NCBI GenBank assembly: GCA_910587055.1
Contig: CAJUKY010000016.1
Coordinates: 1 to 44,770, forward strand
Direction of reading: 5' to 3'
Length of the DNA: 44,770 bases
From: Candidatus Gastranaerophilales bacterium
GTDB lineage: Bacteria; Cyanobacteriota; Vampirovibrionia; Gastranaerophilales; Gastranaerophilaceae
The notes beneath the pieces were generated by a model that saw only the letters and a program-made list of their open reading frames with translations, was not told the origin of the DNA and ran no database searches. Positions 31,636 to 39,313 of the stretch are shown piece by piece (the stretch's first letter is position 1; each line of letters begins with the position of its first letter). The position numbers were made by a program, and so were the translations under genes.

Positions 31636-32368
31636 TTTCTTCTTCCTTAATATTTACTATTTTATCTAAATATACTCTTAATTCTCTAATCTGCTTTGGT
31701 TTCAAGGGTTTAAACTGTCCTTTTTTCAAACCTTCTATATCAATTGTTGCATGGCGGATTCTTTTTAAAGATATTACATTGTGCCCTAAAAATTCTACCA
31801 TACGGCGTATCTGGCGATTCATACCCTGATATAATGTCATTTCTAAAAGCGTCTTGGCATTTGTGCTCTCAATAACGCGCACATCAGCATAGGCGATTTT
31901 CCCCTTTTCAATTTCTATTCCTTTTGCCATTGTTTCAAGTTCTGCGTTTGTAATTTTGCAATCAATTGTTACTCTGTAAACTTTTGAAACTTTTATTGAA
32001 GGGTGAGTGAGTTCATATATTAAATCGCCGTCATTTGTTAAAATTATTAATCCTGAAGAATCTTTATCAAGACGTCCGACAGGTTTTAATTTATGCATTT
32101 CTTCAGGAAGAATATCATATATGGTTTTTCTTCCCTTTTCATCGGATGAGGTTGTAATGTATCCTGCGGGCTTATAAAATCTGAAATATTCAAAATTCTG
32201 CCCCTTAATTAATTTACCGTCAACGGTAACTTTATCTTTTCGCCTTATTTCAAAGCCGAGCATAGTAACGGTCTGTCCGTTTACCTGAACCCTTCCTTCA
32301 AGGACAAGTTCATCCGCTTTGCGGCGGGAGGTTGTGCCTGATTGTGCTATGTATTTATTAATCCTCAT
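31628..32368 (-). CDS. rRNA pseudouridine synthase (RsuA/RluB family)
   Basis: A 246-residue enzyme converting a specific rRNA uridine to pseudouridine. The S4 RNA-binding domain is at residues 1-55 (MRINKYIAQSGTTSRRKADE). The catalytic loop PVGRLDKDSSGLIILTNDGD has Asp101. The KVYRV and MNRQIRRMVEFLGHNVISLK motifs are typical of the RsuA/RluB/RluE/RluF group. The frame extends 26 codons further upstream, but the S4 domain begins at the ATG at 32368, and a TGC-TAAAAT extended -10 (32381-32376) lies 7 nt before it, suggesting a leaderless transcript. It overlaps serS downstream. Confidence 0.93.
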   Translation of the reverse strand: MRINKYIAQSGTTSRRKADELVLEGRVQVNGQTVTMLGFEIRRKDKVTVDGKLIKGQNFEYFRFYKPAGYITTSSDEKGRKTIYDILPEEMHKLKPVGRLDKDSSGLIILTNDGDLIYELTHPSIKVSKVYRVTIDCKITNAELETMAKGIEIEKGKIAYADVRVIESTNAKTLLEMTLYQGMNRQIRRMVEFLGHNVISLKRIRHATIDIEGLKKGQFKPLKPKQIRELRVYLDKIVNIKEEENA

Positions 32369-32375
32369 GTCTGCA

Positions 32376-32386
32376 ATTTTAGCACA
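32376..32386 (-). promoter_or_regulatory. Extended -10 promoter, leaderless
   Basis: TGTGC followed by TAAAAT on the reverse strand, with TAAAAT at 32381-32376 and TG one base upstream. No -35 match was found. The ATG begins 7 nt after the hexamer. Confidence 0.5.
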
Positions 32387-32446
32387 AAAAACATAAAGAA
32401 AACCTGCTTTAAAAAAGCCACTGCAATAAAAAATAAAACCCCACAC

Positions 32447-32718
32447 AGGTAAATTTTGTTACCCTGCCAATATCAGCAAGGTGGGTGAGTGCCTCGATAA
32501 ATCCGTTTCCTTAAAAAAGGCAATGCCTCAAGGTATACTTCAATTATCTTTTATAAAGAGCTTAACTCTCCCTTTTAGTAAAAATGTAGGAACAAAATTA
32601 CAACCTGCATGGAGTAATTTTATTTTAACATATTATTTTCTGCGGCGCATTATTCCAGATGGCTATTTTAAGTTAAACAATTTCGTTTTTAAAATTCCAA
32701 ACTTTGCTTATGAAACGC
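32447..32718. other. Gene-poor stretch without a confident assignment
   Basis: No RNA gene or recognised ORF. A forward ORF at 32481-32750 (89 codons) is open but has no clear ribosome-binding site, no recognisable family and antisense overlap with the next gene, so I do not call it. A hairpin-like CAGGTAA-ATTTTG-TTACCCTG lies near 32451-32472. Part of the sequence (GTGCCTC, then GGCAATGCCTC) looks like decayed structured or coding DNA. Confidence 0.3.
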
Positions 32719-32943
32719 TTATGAAGCATTATTTATTTCAAAAAAGGTGATGATTTTCATAAGGCAAAAGGCAGTTGCATAAATTAATTTTATAAAAATA
32801 TTTTTTGAACGCTTTCTGTAAAAGCAAAGCTTATTTTGAATTTCAAGAAGTTCAACCTGTTTTGTTGATAATTTATCCAGATCTAAATTTTTAAGACCGA
32901 GGTTTTTATAAAGCAGGTTTGTTCCGGCTTGTGTTGTAGTCAT
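32719..32943 (-). CDS. Small hypothetical protein with a C-terminal hydrophobic stretch
   Basis: A 74-residue protein beginning MTTTQAGTNLLYKNLGLKNL. It has a helical middle (DKLSTKQVELLEIQNKLCFY), a Lys/Arg cluster, then a hydrophobic segment (IFIKLIYATAFCLMKIITFF) that could be one TM helix. GAGGAA lies 9 nt before the ATG at 32943; the longer frame (MSPIKRGICK) lacks this. No family is recognised. Confidence 0.5.
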   Translation of the reverse strand: MTTTQAGTNLLYKNLGLKNLDLDKLSTKQVELLEIQNKLCFYRKRSKNIFIKLIYATAFCLMKIITFFEINNAS

Positions 32944-33197
32944 CTTACATATTCCTCTCTTAATCGGTGACATTTTAAGAATAAACTAAAATAAAATTTT
33001 TAGTATTACCTAATCGGGTAATATAAAAATCATCAATAAAAGTTTTTGCGCGTATATTTATATTAATAGTATAAAGATTGTATTAAGAATTCCTCTAAAA
33101 GCTTGAAATATTTCTGTGTTTTTTATAATATTACGTATGTAACAGTTAGATTTTTTATCTGTTGAAGCATGGCAATTTTTTATATTGAGGCGGTTTA

Positions 33198-33212
33198 TAT
33201 TGACTGTCAATA
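33198..33212. promoter_or_regulatory. Short palindrome, candidate operator
   Basis: TATTGAC-T-GTCAATA is a perfect 7-1-7 inverted repeat, 41 nt before the ATG of the 33253 gene. It includes TTGACT, and a TATGAT lies 15 nt further on (33221-33226), so a repressor bound here would cover the -35. Confidence 0.4.
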
Positions 33213-33252
33213 AAAATGCTTATGATGTGAACCATTTTAACTAAGGAAATTA

Positions 33253-35130
33253 ATGACACCTATTGCAGTAAATAATATCGGAATAGAGAAGAATAATCAA
33301 TTTAATAGCCGCAGCAATAATCCTTCTTTTACGGGGGCACTTGACGGTGCCGTTAATATATTAAAAACTTTTAATGAAAAACCTATGATAGGTGTTGCTT
33401 TTACGGATACCGTTGCAACAAATGCACCCAGAAGTATTGTGGATTTTGCAACTCTTGGTCCTGCAGCAGGCTTTGAAACTGCAAGAAGAGAATTTTCAGG
33501 CCTTATTGTTAACTGCTTAATGCCGAGTTTCTTTGTGCTCGGTGCGGCAAAACTTATAAACGGCCATTATATGAAAGACTTTAAAGGTGTAAATATGTCC
33601 TCAAGCTGGGCAAATTCAGAAACCATTGACACCTTAAAGGATGTATATAAAAATGTTTTGAATCAGGGGCTGACAAAGGAAGATACAGCAAAAAGCTTTG
33701 TAAGACAGACTCTTGAAAATCTTGAAGGCTTAAACGGCAAAGAATGGGTAAGCTATGCTGATAAGTTAAACAGCGAAAAAGGCAAAGAAGCAATTGAAAC
33801 CCTTGCAAATGCTGTCGCCAACCCTGCAATGAGCAAGAAAGATACAAAAAATGCTCTGAAAAAAGCCATGAAATTAATTGCTGGCGAAACAGAAGCTGTT
33901 GAAACACTCAGATTTAAAACTTTAACGGGTGCGGATACAAAAGCAGGCACTGCCAATGCTGCGCAGAGTAAAATTTTCGGTTCCAACCTTGCCGATTTAT
34001 TGCGTGATCAGGTTGATTTAGGGCGTAAATTCAGTAATGATTCCGTTAAAAATAACCTTGATAAATTTGCTGCAAGCGCAAAGAAAATGGTTAATACTAA
34101 GAGCGTGATGGGCTTAGCGGTCATAATTCCGCTTGCAATGTCTATGCAGTATATAAACAGAGCCATTACCCGTCATAAATACAAAAAAACAGGCGCACCT
34201 ATTTATAAGGATTTTGAAAAAGAAGACAACAGAGTATTGACGCCTGAAGAGCAGAAAAAATTAGCTACCACAAAACCCCTATGTGTTGCTTCCATGGTAG
34301 GTTTAGCGCTTCTTTCAATGATGAAGAGACCGTCATTAGAAATGTTCCAGTTTAAAGGAATGTTCCCGACGGTTGACCAGTGCAGATGGATTGCAACATC
34401 CACCTTTGCATCAAGAATGCTCGCTTCAGAAGACCCGAATGAACTCAGAGAATCAACGGTAAGAGATATTGCTTCATTTGCGGGGCTTTATTTCCTTGGC
34501 GATTATGCTTCAAAGGCTGCAGCTACTTTGATTGAAAAACTGGATAAAAGCGTTAAGCTTCTTAACCATACAAAGGAAGTTTCAAAAGATGCTTCCATAT
34601 TCTCAAAATTCGGCAACTGGGTTAAAAATGTTAAAGTTAAATCATTTGATGAAGTTGCAAATAGTGCAAAAGCCACAAAATACAGGGGTATATGCGAGCT
34701 TGCAAGCCTTGGTTTTTCAATTCTTACGCTCGGAATACTGCTTCCTATGTATAATAAGCGCGTAACTGCGAAAAAAGAAGCTGAACGCAAAGCAAATATG
34801 CAAAAAGAGCAGAATAAAATTCAACAAATGGCAAGCAGCACCCCCGATGTTACAAAAACGGCCGCGCAGCCTCAAGTGCAGACTCAAAACACTCTTGCAC
34901 CCGGAAATATGTTTATTCATCCGATGAAAGACACAAGCATAGGCAAGAACAACAATGTAAGCATTCTAAACGGTACAAAGGTAAAAGATTTGGAAGTAAC
35001 AACCTTTAATGTACAGAAAAGTGCCGTTAAAGGATATTACGATTTTGAAATGAAAGGTAAATTTAAAGACTGGGAAGAATATGCTCAGGATGATGTCTTT
35101 AAAACTGTTGCTACAGAATGTTTTAGATGA
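33253..35130 (+). CDS. Large hypothetical membrane-associated protein
   Basis: A 625-residue protein without a Sec signal peptide. The N-terminus is Asn-rich and contains NNPSFTG near residue 24. Hydrophobic segments lie near residues 85-105 (GLIVNCLMPSFFVLGAAKLI), 275-295 (VMGLAVIIPLAMSMQYI), 340-355 and about 480-500 (ICELASLGFSILTLGILLPM), separated by Lys-rich helical stretches. A polar, Gln/Thr-rich region follows (KEQNKIQQMASS, TAAQPQVQTQN), and the last 60 residues are a charged domain. No family is recognised. AAGGA precedes the ATG. Composition and layout resemble the proteins at 7321-9309 and 42920-43609. Confidence 0.75.
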   Translation: MTPIAVNNIGIEKNNQFNSRSNNPSFTGALDGAVNILKTFNEKPMIGVAFTDTVATNAPRSIVDFATLGPAAGFETARREFSGLIVNCLMPSFFVLGAAKLINGHYMKDFKGVNMSSSWANSETIDTLKDVYKNVLNQGLTKEDTAKSFVRQTLENLEGLNGKEWVSYADKLNSEKGKEAIETLANAVANPAMSKKDTKNALKKAMKLIAGETEAVETLRFKTLTGADTKAGTANAAQSKIFGSNLADLLRDQVDLGRKFSNDSVKNNLDKFAASAKKMVNTKSVMGLAVIIPLAMSMQYINRAITRHKYKKTGAPIYKDFEKEDNRVLTPEEQKKLATTKPLCVASMVGLALLSMMKRPSLEMFQFKGMFPTVDQCRWIATSTFASRMLASEDPNELRESTVRDIASFAGLYFLGDYASKAAATLIEKLDKSVKLLNHTKEVSKDASIFSKFGNWVKNVKVKSFDEVANSAKATKYRGICELASLGFSILTLGILLPMYNKRVTAKKEAERKANMQKEQNKIQQMASSTPDVTKTAAQPQVQTQNTLAPGNMFIHPMKDTSIGKNNNVSILNGTKVKDLEVTTFNVQKSAVKGYYDFEMKGKFKDWEEYAQDDVFKTVATECFR

Positions 35131-35187
35131 ATTATCATTGTTTTATTGCAAGATAAATTTTTAAAAGAATTAAACAGAAATATTACC

Positions 35188-35592
35188 CTATCTTCCCCGT
35201 TTTGCGGCAGTAATTCTTGCAATTGCTTTAGAGAGGGCAAATTGTGCTCTTAATATTTCTGTTTTTTCAGCATGGGCTGCAAGCTTTGCTTTGGCGCGTT
35301 CGTATGCTTCTTTTGCGCGTGCTTCGTCAATATCTGTGCCAAGTTCCGCTAAATCCGTTAAAATAACGGCATTATTGTCTTTAAATTGCAAAATTCCGCC
35401 CATAGTTGTAAAAAATACATCTTCTTTATCAACTACAGCCTTTGTAACGCCAACCTTCAAGGGGCAGATTAAAGGAAGATGATTTGGTAGAATGCCTATC
35501 ATACCGTCTTCCGCCGTTGTATAAAAAGCATCTACTTCATTTTCATAGATAACTTTTTGCTGGGTTATTATTTTTAAATTTATTTTTTTCAT
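35188..35592 (-). CDS. atpC: ATP synthase epsilon subunit
   Basis: A 134-residue F1 epsilon subunit, part of the rotor stalk and a regulator of ATP hydrolysis. The N-terminal beta-sandwich has YTTAEDGMIGILPNHLPLIC and FFTTMGGILQFKDNNAVILT. The C-terminal helical hairpin is Ala/Lys-rich (DEARAKEAYERAKAKLAAHA). AAGGAAA precedes the ATG. It follows atpD by 62 nt. In cyanobacterial nomenclature this pair is atpB-atpE. Confidence 0.95.
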   Translation of the reverse strand: MKKINLKIITQQKVIYENEVDAFYTTAEDGMIGILPNHLPLICPLKVGVTKAVVDKEDVFFTTMGGILQFKDNNAVILTDLAELGTDIDEARAKEAYERAKAKLAAHAEKTEILRAQFALSKAIARITAAKRGR

Positions 35593-35654
35593 ATTTTCCT
35601 TGAAATTTACTTTGCCGCACCGTACTTATGCATATTTTTTATACTGTGATACTT

Positions 35655-37070
35655 TTATACTGCGCAGGCCTTAGCTTTTTCAAGCACATCTTCAATTGTG
35701 CCTGTCATATAAAAAGCCTGCTCGGGTACATCATCATGCTTGCCTTCAATAATTTCTCTGAAGCCTTTTATTGAATCTTCAAGTTTTACATATTTTCCTT
35801 TTGTACCTGAGAATTGCTCTGCTACAAAGAAAGGCTGCGACAGGAATTTTTGAATTTTACGCGCGCGGTTAACGGTTAATTTATCTTCTTCTGATAATTC
35901 ATCCATACCAAGAATTGCGATAATATCCTGTAAATCTTTATATTTTTGTAAAATTTCAAGAACTTTTTTTGCAACGCTGTAATGTTCATCCCCTACAATA
36001 TTAGGGTCAAGCGCTCTTGAATTTGATTCCAGAGGATCACATGCCGGATATAACCCCAAAGATGCAATATTTCTTGATAATACCGTGCTTGCATCAAGGT
36101 GGGTAAATGTTGTTGCGGGAGCCGGGTCGGTCAGGTCATCCGCAGGAACATAAACAGCCTGAACGGAAGTTATTGAACCGTCTTTTGTAGATGTAATTCT
36201 TTCCTGTAATTCACCTACTTCCTGTGATAATGTCGGCTGATATCCCACAGCCGAAGGCATTCTGCCTAAAAGTGCAGAAACTTCTGAACCTGCCTGAACA
36301 AATCTGAAAATATTATCAATAAATAATAAAACATCCTGTTTTGCAGTATCTCTGAAGTATTCAGCACATGTAAGAGTTGAAAGCCCCACTCTCATACGGG
36401 CTCCCGGGGGCTCGTTCATCTGTCCGTATACAAGTGCTACTTTATCAAGTACCCCTGATTCTTTCATTTCATTATAAAGGTCGTTGCCCTCGCGGGTTCT
36501 TTCTCCGACACCGCCGAATACGGAAACACCGTTATGCTCCTGGGCGATATTGTGTATCAATTCCATAATTAAAACTGTTTTGCCAACCCCTGCACCGCCA
36601 AAAAGACCGATTTTTCCGCCTTTTTGATATGGCATTAAAAGGTCGATAGCCTTAATTCCCGTTTCCAATATTTCAACCTTTGTATTTTGTTCCGTTAATT
36701 CAGGTGACGGTCTGTGAATAGGCAGATATTCAGTCGCATTAACATCTCCCATATTATCAACAGGCTCGCCTAAAACGTTTAAAATTCTTCCTAAAATTTC
36801 TTTGCCGACGGGCATCTTGATGGGTTCATTCGTATTTATTGCGGTCATTCCTCTTTTCAGTCCGTCAGTAGAGCTCATTGCAACTGTTCTTACGGTATTT
36901 TGCCCTAATAATTGCTGAACTTCAACCACGGTCTTAGTTTCACCGTTTTGAATTTCAAGCGCGTCATAAATCTCGGGCAGTTTCCCGCTTTTAAATTCAA
37001 CGTCTATTACAGGCCCTATTATCTGTGTAATAACCCCTGCATCTATTGCATTTGCGATATTTTCGCTCAT
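35655..37070 (-). CDS. atpD: ATP synthase beta subunit
   Basis: A 471-residue catalytic F1 beta subunit. Walker A GGAGVGKT is at 158-165. GERTREGNDLY, ALVYGQMNEPPGARMRV, LLFIDNIFRF (Walker B), YVPADDLTDPAPATTF and LSRNIASLGLYPACDPL, all beta-specific, are intact. It is first in its transcript, with a promoter just upstream, and is followed only by the epsilon gene; alpha, gamma and delta genes are not adjacent. The N-terminus has a 12-residue Ala/Asn-rich extension before VITQIIGPVIDVEF. Confidence 0.98.
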   Translation of the reverse strand: MSENIANAIDAGVITQIIGPVIDVEFKSGKLPEIYDALEIQNGETKTVVEVQQLLGQNTVRTVAMSSTDGLKRGMTAINTNEPIKMPVGKEILGRILNVLGEPVDNMGDVNATEYLPIHRPSPELTEQNTKVEILETGIKAIDLLMPYQKGGKIGLFGGAGVGKTVLIMELIHNIAQEHNGVSVFGGVGERTREGNDLYNEMKESGVLDKVALVYGQMNEPPGARMRVGLSTLTCAEYFRDTAKQDVLLFIDNIFRFVQAGSEVSALLGRMPSAVGYQPTLSQEVGELQERITSTKDGSITSVQAVYVPADDLTDPAPATTFTHLDASTVLSRNIASLGLYPACDPLESNSRALDPNIVGDEHYSVAKKVLEILQKYKDLQDIIAILGMDELSEEDKLTVNRARKIQKFLSQPFFVAEQFSGTKGKYVKLEDSIKGFREIIEGKHDDVPEQAFYMTGTIEDVLEKAKACAV

Positions 37071-37104
37071 AAAATAAACCCCTCAAAACTTTATTTATAG
37101 AATT

Positions 37105-37133
37105 ATTATACTAAAAACAATTTTTATTGTCAC
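37105..37133 (-). promoter_or_regulatory. Promoter of atpD-atpC
   Basis: On the reverse strand GTGACA (37133-37128), a 17-nt spacer and TATAAT (37110-37105). The start near 37098 gives a leader of about 28 nt with GAGGGG before the ATG. Confidence 0.65.
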
Positions 37134-37169
37134 AATATAAACAGGATATGCCAAGAAAGAGCTATGAGG

Positions 37170-38081
37170 CTAACAACATTTTGAAGGCGCCTGTCTGTTT
37201 CTTATCTGAGCAACAATAACTGCCGCAAACATTAAAATACACCCTAAAATTTCTTTCAGCGTAAGCACTTCATGTAAAATTAAATATCCGGTTAATACCG
37301 CAAAAACACTTTCAAAGCTCAAAATTAAAGATGCAAGCGCGGGGTTTGTATTTTTTTGCGCAATAATCTGCAGCGTATAAGCTATTCCGCAGGAAACTAC
37401 TCCAGTAAATAAAAGCGCCCATCTGCATTCTATAATTTTTTCAAGCACCGGTGTTTCAAATATAAATACAGGTGCAATCGAAATCAACCCCACAACAAAA
37501 AATTGCACACATGAAAGCTTTACACTGTCCACTTTTGGTGCAAAATGGTCAATCACAAGAATATGAACGGAATACAAAAAGGCGGAAATCATAATCATAA
37601 TATCGCCAAACCCTATGCCGCCAAACCCTTGAGCTCCCGCCGCACATAAAAAATAAAGGCCGAGCGCCCCGAGCACTACGCCGCACCAGACTGTGGACGG
37701 GATTTTTTTCTTTAAAAATATTGATAAAATCGGTACGATTATTATGTACATAGAGCTTATAAATCCCGCTTTTGAAGCTGATGTATACACCATTCCCATC
37801 TGCTGGATTGAACTTGCAAAAAACAGAGCTAAGCCGCATAAAATGCCCGCTTTAAACATGTATCTGCGCTCTTCCCATTTATTCATTTTTCTGTTCGGGC
37901 CTTTTTTAATTTTAAAAATTATAATAAGAAGAAGCAGAGAAAAAGCACCCAGAAATGACCTTACACAGTTAAATGTCAAAGGTTCGATATATTCCATGCC
38001 AGCTCTCTGGCCGACAAATCCCGCTCCCCATATAAAAGCGGTTGTTAAAAGCAATATGTTATTCAGGGCACTTTTGTTCAT
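37170..38081 (-). CDS. EamA/DMT-superfamily transporter
   Basis: A 303-residue integral membrane protein with about ten TM helices in two EamA repeats: first NNILLLTTAFIWGAGFVGQR and the segments to about 140, second from GFGDIMIMISAFLYSVHILV to LILHEVLTLKEILGCILMFA. The short loops are basic on the cytoplasmic side. Members export amino acids, metabolites or drugs; the substrate cannot be told. It lies 29 nt downstream of the M20 peptidase gene and ends the four-gene reverse-strand cluster. Confidence 0.9.
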   Translation of the reverse strand: MNKSALNNILLLTTAFIWGAGFVGQRAGMEYIEPLTFNCVRSFLGAFSLLLLIIIFKIKKGPNRKMNKWEERRYMFKAGILCGLALFFASSIQQMGMVYTSASKAGFISSMYIIIVPILSIFLKKKIPSTVWCGVVLGALGLYFLCAAGAQGFGGIGFGDIMIMISAFLYSVHILVIDHFAPKVDSVKLSCVQFFVVGLISIAPVFIFETPVLEKIIECRWALLFTGVVSCGIAYTLQIIAQKNTNPALASLILSFESVFAVLTGYLILHEVLTLKEILGCILMFAAVIVAQIRNRQAPSKCC

Positions 38082-38110
38082 AAAGTTTTGTTAAAAATCC
38101 TTAAAGTTCT

Positions 38111-39313
38111 TTATATTTCATTTAAAAAGGCTTTTAAAAATTTATACCCTTTTTTATAGCTTTCAACATCAATTTTTTCATCGGATGAATGCATATTGTA
38201 CACATCCGCAATTCCCATTAATACAGGTTTAAAATTACTGCCGTGTTTATTTTTTCTGTTTGCATAAATGTGTGTTTCAGCCCCTGCATGGAATGATGAA
38301 ATTTTTAAATTTATATCCGCTTTTTTAGCTGCAATACGTGCAATTTCAGTCAGGGTTTCATCCTTGCTTTTTTCAAAAACAGGCAGGTGCTCTTCAATTT
38401 CAAGCTCAGCCTCTGCAAGGCTTTTATATTTTTTATTAAATTCATCAATAATTAAGCGGATTTTATTAACAAGCTCATCCTGCGCTTTTAAATCCGAGCT
38501 TCTTAGCGAATAATGCGCAAAAGCGGAAGTGTTTATAATATTTGACATTGAATTTTTTGAAACAAATTCAACCGCAGCCGCACCCTTTAAACCCTGCTTT
38601 ACTGCCTGATACAAAGCATTTTCCACCCCGCCACCTATAACGGAACCAAGGTTTATTGATGTAATGGTGCCTGTTTCATCCGCTTTATACACACCCTGCG
38701 GGATTTTTTCTATAATTTCCGCTATGATTTTTGCTGCATTGAGCCTTTTTTCATCCGCAATATCAAGCCCCGAATGCCCGCCGAAAGGCGTTTTAACGCA
38801 AATTGTCAATTTTATATATCCTGCTCCTGATATTTCAAAATTGCCGAGTTTATCAGAATCCAGAACAAGGACATATTCAGAATTTAGCGAATTAAATTCA
38901 ACATGCTCAATTCCTGTCATTGAGCTTTCTTCATCTCTTGTAAAAATGGCTTCAATTGTACTTTTCGGGTTTATTGTGCCTGCTTTAATATCAAGCAGAG
39001 CTTTTATAATAGCAGCAACACCTGCCTTATCATCCGCACCGAGGGTTCTTGTTTTATCCGTTTCGATAAAATTCCCGTTCTCTATGATTTTAACGGGCGT
39101 ATCATCCCCCACGACATCCATATGCGCCGATAATAAAACCCCCTTATTTTTGGGTGCTCCGTCAATTTTTGCATACACGTTGCCGTAATTATCAAATTTT
39201 GCTTCAACTCCTGCATTTGTTAATATTTCAACAATTTTTTTTGAAACATTCTCTTCTTCTAATGACGGAGAAGGGATTTGAACAAGCTCTTTAAATATGT
39301 TAATAAGTTCCAT
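38111..39313 (-). CDS. M20-family peptidase (peptidase T-like)
   Basis: A 400-residue di-zinc aminopeptidase or dipeptidase. Metal and catalytic residues are His64 and Asp66 (SAHMDVV), Asp94 (GADDKAG), Glu128/Glu129 (RDEESS), Asp152 (LDSD) and a late His in SFHAGAETHIYANR. The dimerisation domain starts at GFGGHSGL-like TPFGGHSGLDIADE. The N-terminus (NIFKELVQIPSPSLEEENV) matches peptidase T-like proteins, so the ATG at 39313 is right even though it lies 55 nt inside the glgX frame. Confidence 0.93.
   Translation of the reverse strand: MELINIFKELVQIPSPSLEEENVSKKIVEILTNAGVEAKFDNYGNVYAKIDGAPKNKGVLLSAHMDVVGDDTPVKIIENGNFIETDKTRTLGADDKAGVAAIIKALLDIKAGTINPKSTIEAIFTRDEESSMTGIEHVEFNSLNSEYVLVLDSDKLGNFEISGAGYIKLTICVKTPFGGHSGLDIADEKRLNAAKIIAEIIEKIPQGVYKADETGTITSINLGSVIGGGVENALYQAVKQGLKGAAAVEFVSKNSMSNIINTSAFAHYSLRSSDLKAQDELVNKIRLIIDEFNKKYKSLAEAELEIEEHLPVFEKSKDETLTEIARIAAKKADINLKISSFHAGAETHIYANRKNKHGSNFKPVLMGIADVYNMHSSDEKIDVESYKKGYKFLKAFLNEI

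Noticed and set aside
32369..32446. 26-residue upstream extension of the pseudouridine synthase
   Set aside because: The S4 domain begins at 32368 and a -10 element lies inside the extension.
32481..32750. 89-codon forward ORF
   Set aside because: No ribosome-binding site, no recognised family, and antisense overlap with a better-supported small gene.
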